Shown here: piece after piece, positions 47,158 through 56,754 of the stretch
How positions within the stretch are numbered: the first letter of the stretch is position 1
How the letters are laid out: the number at the start of each line of letters is the position of its first letter
Assembly (NCBI RefSeq): GCF_036898095.1
Contig: NC_090768.1
Location: forward strand, 54,158,434-54,222,433
DNA: 64,000 nucleotides
From: Palaemon carinicauda
Taxonomy: Eukaryota > Arthropoda > Malacostraca > Decapoda > Palaemonidae
Reading direction: 5' to 3'
The notes under the pieces: model-generated
Seen by the model: only the letters and a program-made list of their open reading frames with translations
Told to the model about the DNA's origin: nothing
The model's database searches: none
Translations under genes and position numbers: made by a program

Positions 47158-50025
47158 TTAAGGGAATGTAGTGGCTGAGCCCTCACCTACTACTGCACTC
47201 GCTGCTACGAATGGTCCCAGGGTGTAGCAGTTCTCGTAAAGAGACTGGACATCTTTCAGATAAAATGATGCAAACACTGACTTGCTCCTCCAATAGGTTG
47301 CATCCATAATGCTCTGCAGAGAACGGTTTTTATTAAAGGCCAACGAAGTAGCTACAGCTCTTACTTCGTGGGTCCTTACCTTCAGCAATGCAAGGTCTTC
47401 CTCCTTTAAGTGAGAATGTGCTTCTCTGATCAGAAGCCTTATATAGTACGAAAGCCCATTCTTGGACATGGGTCTCGAGGGTTTCTTGATGGCACACCAT
47501 AAGGCTTCTGACTGTCCTCGAATAGGTTTAGACCTCTTCAGATAATATTTGAGAGCTCTGACAGGGCAAAGAACTCTCTCTAGTTCGTTACCTACCATGT
47601 TGGAGAGGCTAGGTATTTCGAACGATCTAGGCCAAGGACGTGAAGGAAGCTCGTTCTTTGCTAGGAATCCAAGCTGAAAAGAACATGTAGCTGATTCGGT
47701 TGTGAAACCAATGTTCTTGCTGAAGGCATGAACCTCACTGACTCTCTTAGCTGTTGCAAGGCAAACGAGAAAAGCAGTCTTGAGGGTAAGATCCTTGAAG
47801 GAAGCTGACTGGAGAGGTTCGAACCTAGATGTCATAAGGAACCTTAAGACTACGTCTAGATTCCAGCCTGGAGTGGAAAGACGACGTTCTTTAGACGTCT
47901 CAAAAGACTTGAGAATGTCTTGAAGGTCCTTGTTGGAAGACAGGTCCAAACCCCTGTGGCGGAGGACTGAGGCCAACATGCTCCTATACCCTTTAATCGT
48001 AGATGTTGAAAGGGATCTCTCATTCCTAAGATGAAGAAGGAAGTCAGCTATTTGGATCACAGAGGTATTGGTAGAGGATATTGAATTGGCTCTACACCAG
48101 CTTCGGAAGACCTCCCACTTAGACTGGTAGACTCTACGAGTGGAAATTCTTCTAGCTCTGGCAATCGCACTGGCTGCCTCCTTCGAAAAGCCTCTAGCTC
48201 TAGCGAATCTTTCGACAGTCTGAAGGCAGTCAGTCGAAGAGCGTGGAGGTTTGGGTGCAACCTGTCTACGTGTGGTTGACGTAGAAGGTCCACTCTTAGA
48301 GGTAGAGTCCTGGGGAAGTCGACTAGCCATTGAAGTACCTCTGTGTACCATTCTCTTGCAGGCCAAAGGGGAGCAACCAGCGTCAGCCGTGTCCCTTCGT
48401 GCGAGACGAATTTCTGCAGAACTTTGTTTATAATCTTGAACGGAGGGAATGCGTACAGGTCGAGATGGGACCAGTTCAGAAGAAAAGCATCTACATGAAC
48501 CGCTGCAGGGTCTGGAACAGGGGAACAATAAAGCGGAAGTCTCTTGGTGATGGAGGTGGCAAACAGATCTATGGTAGGTTGACCCCACAAGGTCCAAAGT
48601 CTGTTGCACACACTCTTGTGGAGGGTCCATTCCGTGGGAATGACCTGATTCCTTCTGCTGAGGCGATCCGCTGAAACATTCATATCGCCCTGGATGAACC
48701 TCGTGACCAGTGTGAGGTTTAGACCTCTTGACCAAATGAGGAGGTCCCTTGCGATCTCGTAAAGGCTCCTCGAATGGGTCCCTCCTTGCTTGGAGATGTA
48801 AGCCAAGGCTGTGGTGTTGTCTGAATTCACCTCCACCACTTTGCCTAGCAGGAGGGACTTGAAGTTCAACAGGGCAAGATGAACTGCTAACAGTTCCTTG
48901 CAGTTGATGTGGAGTAATCCTTGTTCCTTGTTCCATACTCCTGAGCATTCCCGTCCGTCCAAGGTCGCACCCCAGCCCGAGTCCGATGCATCCGAGAAGA
49001 GATGAAGATGGGGGGTCTGGATGGCCAATGATAGACCCTCCTTGAGAAGAAGATTGTGCTTCCACCACCGGAGAGTGGTCTTCATCTCTTGGTTGATAGG
49101 GATAGAGACTGCTTCTAGAGTCGAGCCCTTGTCCCAATGAGCTGCAAGATGGAATTGAAGAGGGCGGAGGTGGAGTCTCCCTAGCTCGACAAACAGGGCC
49201 AGAGATGAGAGGGTCCCTGTGAGACTCATCCACTGTCTCACTGAGCAATTGCTCCTCTTCAGCATGCTCATGATGCACTCTAGGGCTTGGTTTATCCTGG
49301 GGGCCGATGGAAAAGCCCGAAAATCCCGACTCTGAATCTCCATTCCCAGGTACACAATGGATTGGGAGGGAATGAGTTGAGATTTCTCTATATTGACTAA
49401 TAGACCTAGGTCTCTGATTAGATCTAAAGTCCAAGAGAGGTTCTCCAGACAACGACGACTCGTGGAGGCTCTCAACAGCCAGTCGTCTAGGTAGAGGGAG
49501 GCTCTGATGCTCGATAAGTGCAGGAATTTCGCTACATTCCTCATCAGATGAGTAAAGACCATAGGAGCTGTGCTTAGGCCAAAACACAGGGCTTGGAACT
49601 GATAGACAACCTTTCCGAAAACGAATCTCAGGAAAGGTTGGGAGTCTGGATGAATGGGAACGTGAAAGTATGCATCTTTCAAGTCCAACGAGACCATCCA
49701 GTCCTCCTGTCTGACCGCTGCTAAGACCGACTTGGTCGTCTCCATTGTGAACGTCTGCTTGGTGACATACTCGTTGAGAGAGCTGACGTCCAGCACCGGT
49801 CTCCAACCTCCTGTCTTTTTGGCCACAAGAAAGAGACGGTTGTAGAAGCCCGGGGATTGATGGTCCCGGACTATAACCACTGCCTTCTTCTGCACAAGTA
49901 GCGACACCTCCTGTTGCAATGCTAGCCTCTTGTCCTCTTCTTTGTAGTTGGGAGAGAGGTTGATGGGCGAAGTGGTCAGAGGCGGTTTGAGGCAGAATGG
50001 AATCCTGTAACCGTACCTCAGCCAA
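47158..50025 (-). CDS. DIRS copy 2 tyrosine recombinase ORF (955 aa open; enzyme ~ residues 600-955)
   Basis: Catalytic residues line up with the tyrosine-recombinase family: Arg761 (AKRVSEVHAF), His886 and Arg889 (RTHEVRAVATS), Trp912 (TYWRSK) and Tyr922 (SFYLKD). The spacings of 23 between Arg and Trp and 10 between Trp and Tyr are close to the family norm. An N-terminal core-binding part starts near RRISTRRVYQSKWEVFRSW. The first ~600 residues are the +1-type alternative frame of the RT-RNase H gene and show no domain. They overlap it for ~1.97 kb, so the true translation start is probably internal. The role is site-independent integration of circular cDNA. Confidence 0.87.
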   Translation of the reverse strand: MAEVRLQDSILPQTASDHFAHQPLSQLQRRGQEASIATGGVATCAEEGSGYSPGPSIPGLLQPSLSCGQKDRRLETGAGRQLSQRVCHQADVHNGDDQVGLSSGQTGGLDGLVGLERCILSRSHSSRLPTFPEIRFRKGCLSVPSPVFWPKHSSYGLYSSDEECSEIPALIEHQSLPLPRRLAVESLHESSLSGEPLLDFRSNQRPRSISQYREISTHSLPIHCVPGNGDSESGFSGFSIGPQDKPSPRVHHEHAEEEQLLSETVDESHRDPLISGPVCRARETPPPPSSIPSCSSLGQGLDSRSSLYPYQPRDEDHSPVVEAQSSSQGGSIIGHPDPPSSSLLGCIGLGLGCDLGRTGMLRSMEQGTRITPHQLQGTVSSSSCPVELQVPPARQSGGGEFRQHHSLGLHLQARRDPFEEPLRDRKGPPHLVKRSKPHTGHEVHPGRYECFSGSPQQKESGHSHGMDPPQECVQQTLDLVGSTYHRSVCHLHHQETSALLFPCSRPCSGSCRCFSSELVPSRPVRIPSVQDYKQSSAEIRLARRDTADAGCSPLACKRMVHRGTSMASRLPQDSTSKSGPSTSTTRRQVAPKPPRSSTDCLQTVERFARARGFSKEAASAIARARRISTRRVYQSKWEVFRSWCRANSISSTNTSVIQIADFLLHLRNERSLSTSTIKGYRSMLASVLRHRGLDLSSNKDLQDILKSFETSKERRLSTPGWNLDVVLRFLMTSRFEPLQSASFKDLTLKTAFLVCLATAKRVSEVHAFSKNIGFTTESATCSFQLGFLAKNELPSRPWPRSFEIPSLSNMVGNELERVLCPVRALKYYLKRSKPIRGQSEALWCAIKKPSRPMSKNGLSYYIRLLIREAHSHLKEEDLALLKVRTHEVRAVATSLAFNKNRSLQSIMDATYWRSKSVFASFYLKDVQSLYENCYTLGPFVAASAVVGEGSATTFP

Positions 50026-50207
50026 CTGACAGACTGTGCGTCTGCACCTCTCTTCTCCCAGGCTTGCCAGAAGATCTTGAGTCTGGCTCCTACTGTTGTC
50101 TGGAGAATCTGAGAGTCAGTGCTTTCCCTTAGATGTCCTGGGTCCTTTCTTAGACTTGCCCCTGTGAGAGTCTGGACGGGAGCTTCCTCGGCTGGGGGCT
50201 CTACCAC
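48057..50207 (-). CDS. DIRS copy 2 reverse transcriptase-RNase H (716 aa)
   Basis: RT motifs: RPVLDVSSLN (136-145), LDLKDAYFHV (174-183, first Asp), ALCFGLSTAP (206-215) and YLDD (239-242, catalytic Asp pair). RNase H: SDASDSGWGA with Asp406, CKELLAVHLAL with Glu438, NSDNTTALAY with Asp463 and NVSADRLSR with Asp514, a complete D-E-D-D set. Residues ~535-660 (IDLFATS, VDAFLLNW, YAFPPF 585-590) form the region where many DIRS1-group elements carry a methyltransferase-like domain; a functional methylase motif is not evident. The start overlaps the end of gag by 92 bases in another frame, suggesting reinitiation or frameshifting. The frame is complete. Confidence 0.93.
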   Translation of the reverse strand: MVEPPAEEAPVQTLTGASLRKDPGHLRESTDSQILQTTVGARLKIFWQAWEKRGADAQSVSWLRYGYRIPFCLKPPLTTSPINLSPNYKEEDKRLALQQEVSLLVQKKAVVIVRDHQSPGFYNRLFLVAKKTGGWRPVLDVSSLNEYVTKQTFTMETTKSVLAAVRQEDWMVSLDLKDAYFHVPIHPDSQPFLRFVFGKVVYQFQALCFGLSTAPMVFTHLMRNVAKFLHLSSIRASLYLDDWLLRASTSRRCLENLSWTLDLIRDLGLLVNIEKSQLIPSQSIVYLGMEIQSRDFRAFPSAPRINQALECIMSMLKRSNCSVRQWMSLTGTLSSLALFVELGRLHLRPLQFHLAAHWDKGSTLEAVSIPINQEMKTTLRWWKHNLLLKEGLSLAIQTPHLHLFSDASDSGWGATLDGRECSGVWNKEQGLLHINCKELLAVHLALLNFKSLLLGKVVEVNSDNTTALAYISKQGGTHSRSLYEIARDLLIWSRGLNLTLVTRFIQGDMNVSADRLSRRNQVIPTEWTLHKSVCNRLWTLWGQPTIDLFATSITKRLPLYCSPVPDPAAVHVDAFLLNWSHLDLYAFPPFKIINKVLQKFVSHEGTRLTLVAPLWPAREWYTEVLQWLVDFPRTLPLRVDLLRQPHVDRLHPNLHALRLTAFRLSKDSLELEAFRRRQPVRLPELEEFPLVESTSLSGRSSEAGVEPIQYPLPIPL

Positions 50208-52824
50208 GAAAGGGCGGTATGAACCTAGTGGCCGGGGTATCAGCCACTGGGGAGCGATAAGTCTTGGGGACAGAGGTGGTAACCTTAGACTTACGAGCCG
50301 ATGAGGCTACAAGATCGTGCGTGTCCTTCTGTATCAGGGCAGCCGACAAGTCCTTAACTAGCTCCTCGGGAAAGAGGAACTTTGAGAGTGGAGCAAAAAG
50401 GAGCTGTGACCGCTGGCACGGTGTAATGCTGGCTGAGAGGAAGGTACACAGTTGTTCCCTTTTCTTCAACACCCCTGATACAAATAACGACGCTAGCTCA
50501 CCCGATCCATCCCTGATAGCCTTATCCATGCAGGACATAATTAGCATGGCAGAGTCTTTGTCCGCAGGAGATGTTTTCTTGCTGAGGGCTCCCAGGCACC
50601 AGTCGAGAAAGTTGAACATTTCGAAAGCTCTGAACAACCCTTTCAGAAGATGATCCAGGTCTGAGAAGGTCCAACAAACCTTCGAGCGTCTCATCGCAGT
50701 CCTCCTAGGCGAGTCCACCAGACTTGAGAAGTCAGCCTGGGCAGAGGCAGGAACTCCCAAGCCTGGTGCTTCCCCTGTGGCATACCAAACGCAACCTTTC
50801 GAAGCGAGCTTCGTTGGAGGGAACATGAAGGAAGTCTTGCCCAGGTGTTGTTTAGACTGAAGCCACTCCCCTAAGGTCCTTAAGGCCCTCTTGGAGGATC
50901 TAGCTAGGACAAGCTTAGTATAGCTCGACTTAGCTTGTTGTACGCCTAGCGAAAACTCAGATGGAGGAGAGCGGGGAACAGCAGAGACGAAGTGGTCAGG
51001 GTAAAGCTCCCTGAGTAGAGCCAAGACCTTTCTAAAATCAACAGACAATGGAGAAAGCTTAGACTCCTCCACATCTGATGAGGGATCAAGATGTGCCTCC
51101 TCATCATCCGACACTTCATCAGCAGAAGGTAGCGAAGCAAAAGGACCAGAATGCTGAACCGCAGAGTCAGAACGGGTAGGAACAATAACAGAGGTTTCCT
51201 CAACTTGAGGGAAAACCTGAGGTTCAGACTGCATAGGCTGAACAACAGACGGAGCAGAAGGCAGGTGCATGGGTGAAGGAGGTTGACTCCTAGCAAGAGT
51301 TGCACCCAAGGCTTGCACAAGCTGAGCGGAGGACGGAGGCGGAGTAGTCCGTTCCTGTTCCTGAGAGATGAGTGGAGCATGAGAAGGTTGAGGCTGCGCA
51401 GAACAAGGTAAAGTTCTCGCAAGCTGAGGCTCCTGAGGCGCAAGTCCATGGTGTAGAGGAGCTTGCCTAGATGAGGGTTGAACTCGGTGCAGCGCTGGTT
51501 GAGCAGACAGACTCACGGAGGGGAGAGGTTGTTGTACCCCAACCGAGAGTTGCACCACTGGTGGAGCAGCAAGGGGAGGAGGAGGAAGAGTGTAACTCTC
51601 CTGATCCCAAAGCAAGGGTTGCCTTAAAGAAGGCTGAGGCTGAACAACACTGTGAACAGCAAACTCCGAAAGTGGTTCAACATCGTACGCCTGGCAGATG
51701 GTGCTGCGACCAGGCGGAGCAGGTGCAGGCTGGGCGAGCACAGGCGGAGCAGGTGCAGGCTGGGCGAGCACAGGCGGAGCGAGAACAGGTGGAGGGAGTG
51801 TAGGCGGTGGAGGAGGTGCAACACTCTCAGCCCGACACTCACGCATCAAGTCCGAAAGCTGAGCTTGCATGGACTGAAGCAGGGTCCACTTGGGGTCGGC
51901 AGAAACGATAACAGACTGAGGTAAAGTCACAGTCGGGGTCTGTATAGGCAGAACCTTACTCCTCTTGGGCGGAGTACAGTCGACCGATGACAGAGGCGAG
52001 TCGGAGCTGAGCCAATGACTACAACCTGGCTGAGCACTCGCTGACTGAACTCTACGTTTAAGCGGTCTCGAGACCTGAGACCAACGTTTCTTCCCTGCAT
52101 GAAGATCAGCGAACGAGAAGACGGGCTCAATCGTCTGCAGGTGGGAGTGACGGTCTAAGGAAGACACGCCCGCAACCACCGAGGATAATTCTGTGCGCCT
52201 AACAAGGCCTGTCGAACCCTTAAGCCCTTCGACATTGCTTCTCCCCTGGGCATGGGAGCTTGCAAGAGGTCCCGGACTGGGAGGACGACTGGCTCGCACA
52301 GAAAAATCCTCACGCACCACACTGGCACCACTAGCACTTGGCACTGCACAGACACTAGCACTCGTCACAGCACTGGCACTATTTCCACCCACTGCACTCT
52401 TGACCTTCAGTTCTTTAACCTCGGCCATCAGAGACTTATGGTCACTTACCACTGATTCTACTTTATCTCCTAAAGCCTGAATAGCACGCAAAACAGTTGA
52501 CATATCAGGCGGAGGGCACACAGTAGGTTCGGGGGTAGCCACTACAGGGGTAGGAAAAGGTAGGGGATCATGAGGTGAGGAAAACATAGAAGAGTGAGAA
52601 GAACTTCTCCTAACTCTAGTTCTCTCTAACTTGGATGAATATTTTAAAAGACGTACAAAATCCAATTCCGAAAGTCCGGCGCACTCCTCACACCGATTTT
52701 CTAATAGACAGGGCCTGTCCCTACAGTCAGAACAAGCGGTGTGAGGATCTACCGAGACCTTCGGAATACGCCTATTGCAAGACCTACATCGTCTATGGGA
52801 GGGAGCTTGCGAAACGTCAGACAT
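50116..52824 (-). CDS. DIRS copy 2 gag-like ORF1 (902 aa)
   Basis: The N-terminus has Cys13, Cys16, His28, Cys31, Cys34, Cys39, Cys45 and Cys48, a zinc-cluster pattern shared with copy 1 and the 1.7-kb relic. Residues ~60-330 are Ser/Pro-rich with conserved short motifs (DMSTVLRAIQALGDKVESV, SRPPSPGPLASS). A Pro/Ala-rich zone includes an exact 10-residue duplication (51700-51790). From ~590 on lies a conserved helical block (VDFRKVLALLRELYPDHFVS to KKREQLCTFL), then a basic Arg/Gly/Lys tail ending SKGKH. The likely function is an RNA-binding structural protein of the element. Start chosen at MSDVSQAPSH because copy 1 begins identically. Confidence 0.88.
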   Translation of the reverse strand: MSDVSQAPSHRRCRSCNRRIPKVSVDPHTACSDCRDRPCLLENRCEECAGLSELDFVRLLKYSSKLERTRVRRSSSHSSMFSSPHDPLPFPTPVVATPEPTVCPPPDMSTVLRAIQALGDKVESVVSDHKSLMAEVKELKVKSAVGGNSASAVTSASVCAVPSASGASVVREDFSVRASRPPSPGPLASSHAQGRSNVEGLKGSTGLVRRTELSSVVAGVSSLDRHSHLQTIEPVFSFADLHAGKKRWSQVSRPLKRRVQSASAQPGCSHWLSSDSPLSSVDCTPPKRSKVLPIQTPTVTLPQSVIVSADPKWTLLQSMQAQLSDLMRECRAESVAPPPPPTLPPPVLAPPVLAQPAPAPPVLAQPAPAPPGRSTICQAYDVEPLSEFAVHSVVQPQPSLRQPLLWDQESYTLPPPPLAAPPVVQLSVGVQQPLPSVSLSAQPALHRVQPSSRQAPLHHGLAPQEPQLARTLPCSAQPQPSHAPLISQEQERTTPPPSSAQLVQALGATLARSQPPSPMHLPSAPSVVQPMQSEPQVFPQVEETSVIVPTRSDSAVQHSGPFASLPSADEVSDDEEAHLDPSSDVEESKLSPLSVDFRKVLALLRELYPDHFVSAVPRSPPSEFSLGVQQAKSSYTKLVLARSSKRALRTLGEWLQSKQHLGKTSFMFPPTKLASKGCVWYATGEAPGLGVPASAQADFSSLVDSPRRTAMRRSKVCWTFSDLDHLLKGLFRAFEMFNFLDWCLGALSKKTSPADKDSAMLIMSCMDKAIRDGSGELASLFVSGVLKKREQLCTFLSASITPCQRSQLLFAPLSKFLFPEELVKDLSAALIQKDTHDLVASSARKSKVTTSVPKTYRSPVADTPATRFIPPFRGRAPSRGSSRPDSHRGKSKKGPRTSKGKH

Positions 52825-53034
52825 CTTGTTTCAAAGAGTAAGTCAAAGGGTGATCCAAAAACAAGCAAAAATTCATTAACCGTTAATCAGTATTTATATA
52901 AAAGCTAACTAGCTAATATAAAAAGGATTCCAGTATGCGACAGCCGTTAATCTAAGAGAATACTTCACCAAATATCCATGAATAAACTCGAAGACCATGA
53001 GCGTATCCCAGAACGTCTAGCCGGAAGCACGACA

Positions 53035-53206
53035 GAGGAATAATTGAGGAGGTGTCAACAACAAATGATTGAGTACCTGGCCACAGGTGGCGCTGGTAAG
53101 TACACCCCCTTCTAGTATTGTGATAGCTGGCGTATCCCTCCATAGAATTCTGTCGGGCAACGGAGTTGACAGCTACATGATTATCGGGTAAGTTTAATAT
53201 TGAAAA
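53035..53206 (-). repeat. DIRS copy 2 inverted terminal repeat (5' end of coding strand)
   Basis: Inverse of the inner ~172 bases of 46432-46626. Terminal bases agtttaatattgaaaa match the copy's own ICR. The gag ATG lies ~210 bases inside. Confidence 0.92.
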
Positions 53207-53417
53207 CTTCTAAGTTACATTTATTCACTAATCTTTAGATTTCATAAATGATCACCAATACCCAAAAAATATTTCCCATGTAGACATACATTAACCTTAA
53301 CTGAAGAACATTCTATAGGCTTTTGAATAAATACACATGAACCTAACAAGCTGTAAATAACCTTATATAGCCACCAATTCTTCTACCTGAGTTTGGTCTC
53401 ATGAAATATCATCCTCA

Positions 53418-53669
53418 TCATCTCCTCCTACACCTATTTATGCAAAGGGCCTCTGTTAGATTTCGCAAGTTGTCCCTATCTTCAGCTTTTAAATCAATAC
53501 TTCTCCATTCATCATCTTCTACCTCACACTTCATAGTCCTCAGCCATGTAGGCCTGGGTCTTCCAACTCTTCTAGTGCCTTGTGGAGCCCAGTTGAAATT
53601 TTGGGAAACTAATCTCTCTTGGAGAGTGCAAAGAGCATGCCCAAACCACCTCCATCTACCCCTCACCAT
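53418..53669 (-). pseudogene. LINE RT C-terminal relic (RTE-like signature)
   Basis: An 83-codon minus ORF reading RGRWRWFGHALCTLQERLVS, NWAPQGTRRVGRPRPTW, EWRSIDLKAEDRDNLRNL and ALCINRCRRR. The WRWFGH...R and GRPR.TW signatures with a following W..L...A.DR..W/LR are typical of the C-terminal end of RTE-like and related LINE proteins. It is open but only a terminal fragment, in the nAChR intron. Confidence 0.7.
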
Positions 53670-54522
53670 AATATAATTTAGAGAAAATTTCTAATACATT
53701 GTATCACATGTTAAAATAAAGAAAAAATCAAACATGGATTGGGAAGAAACAAGATGAATGATGTAAAGAGAACTGGGAATGGTCATAAATTGCCTTGAAG
53801 CTACAGAACTATTGGACTTTGAGCAGAGTTTTATGAAAATAATGCATTAAAAAGTATATACCAGTAAAAAATCAATAAAAAGTGGATGAAAAGTTCCTTC
53901 ACCTTAGTGTGCAACAGGAAAAGGTGTTGAAATGAAAACAGCACTCTTAAAGACAAGACAACAGAAACAGAGGCTATACAAATTTTAAGGATGAAATACA
54001 GTACATTTGTGGTTTAAGTGCACAAAACTACAAAAAAAAAAAATCAAAATTTTCACCTGTGATGTAACAAAATCTTCAAAATAAGGGGAAATGGAAATTC
54101 AATGAGCCATGCCTTTGCAAAATTATCACACTATACCTTGAAAAACCCCGATACAAAAATACATGCAAAAATAATAGTATGTTAATTTTCATCAAAAGAA
54201 TAACTTTACTGTGGCCATTATGTTCAACATCATAAAAAATATTTCATTATAACAACAGGGAAAATGATTCTGTATGTTTTTTTTTTTATCCGAAAGAGAA
54301 TAACACCTAGAGATACACGAGGTTTCATTAAAAATCATAACATCACAAAACCAAAAGCACTCAATTAATCATGCACATAGGGAAGTTAAATTAGTCAATT
54401 ATTACAAACTAGCAAATTACATGAGGACACTGAACACACCAGTCTTCTATAACAGCATAATCATCTTTTATTGTTGATAAAAACATCGACAATTTAACGT
54501 ATAAAATGGGTTAATATATCAC
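53670..54522. other. nAChR intron sequence, no feature seen
   Basis: AT-rich intronic DNA with short A and T runs; no gene or element recognised. Confidence 0.5.
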
Positions 54523-54621
54523 CTTGGGGAATATTCTCCACGTGGAGAACGGGGGTGGCTACCTGGCATATCCATGTACATCAAACCTTCACGTATGGCA
54601 TCTCGAAGCTCTTGATGACTC
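54523..54621 (-). CDS. nAChR alpha subunit exon, M3-M4 loop (99 nt)
   Basis: Acceptor ttttatag|gagtc (54622) and donor CCAAG|gtgata (54522). The exon is 1+96+2 bases: it finishes a codon begun in the exon ending at 54914, encodes SHQELRDAIREGLMYMDMPG plus SHPRSPRGEYSP, and leaves two bases (ag) completed by the first base of the exon at 45771 to give Ser. The phase agreement on both sides is the main evidence. The content is a typical divergent loop sequence with possible basic phosphorylation-prone motifs (SPRG). Confidence 0.8.
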
Positions 54622-54913
54622 CTATAAAAAATGATTATTTAGTTGTGATAGCTGAGTATTTCAAATAATTACATCCTTTTAAAATGTCGTGAAATTCAAA
54701 AAATATAATCATGGCAGTCAATATCTGGTTTGTAATATCAGTACATTTATGACCACATCCTTTATAAATGAAACAATTTAATCTAGTTAAAGAAACTATA
54801 AAATAAACTGTACTTCAACTGAATAAAAATGCCCATATGGTTTATACAGTAATAGCTTGATATACAGGCACAGTAAGGTATATTCTCAGCGACTATAATG
54901 TTAACAGTCTTAC

Positions 54914-55030
54914 GTAAAGGAATTGTCTCTGGATTCCTGGAAAGCTCCTGCTTGATAATAATTACAGGAATCTCGGACGTCACCCCCATTGCAGGAACGT
55001 AGCATTCCTGATTTGGCTTTAGCGAAGAGG
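54914..55030 (-). CDS. nAChR alpha subunit exon, M3-M4 loop (117 nt)
   Basis: Acceptor atttccacag|cctc (55031) and donor TTTAC|gtaaga (54913), a near-consensus donor. The exon is 1+114+2 bases. It encodes LFAKAKSGMLRSCNGGDVRD and SCNYYQAGAFQESRDNSF, ending with two bases completed by the next exon. The frame is open and the phase joins exactly to 54621. The preceding exon, carrying M3, must end with two codon bases and was not found in this window. Variable-loop exons cannot be confirmed by motif, so confidence rests on splice signals and phase. Confidence 0.72.
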
Positions 55031-56753
<1,723 letters not shown>

Positions 56754-56754
56754 T

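Larger units (their letters stand above)
46432..53206 (-). mobile_element. DIRS-type tyrosine-recombinase retrotransposon, copy 2 (apparently intact)
   Basis: A 6.8-kb sister of copy 1 in the same orientation, in the next nAChR intron (45772-54522). Inverted terminal repeats are at 46432-46626 and 53035-53206, and the ICR at 46672-46762. All three frames are open: gag 52824-50116, RT-RNase H 50207-48057 and tyrosine recombinase within 50025-47158. Spacer sequence inside the terminal repeats (for example caatcatttgttgttgac) differs from copy 1 but agrees between this copy's own two ends. It is the best candidate in the window for a recently active element. Confidence 0.93.

Noticed and set aside
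47158..50025. Treating the whole 955-residue frame as one recombinase protein
   Set aside because: The first ~600 residues lie over the RT-RNase H gene in another frame and show no domain; kept only as a dual-frame observation.
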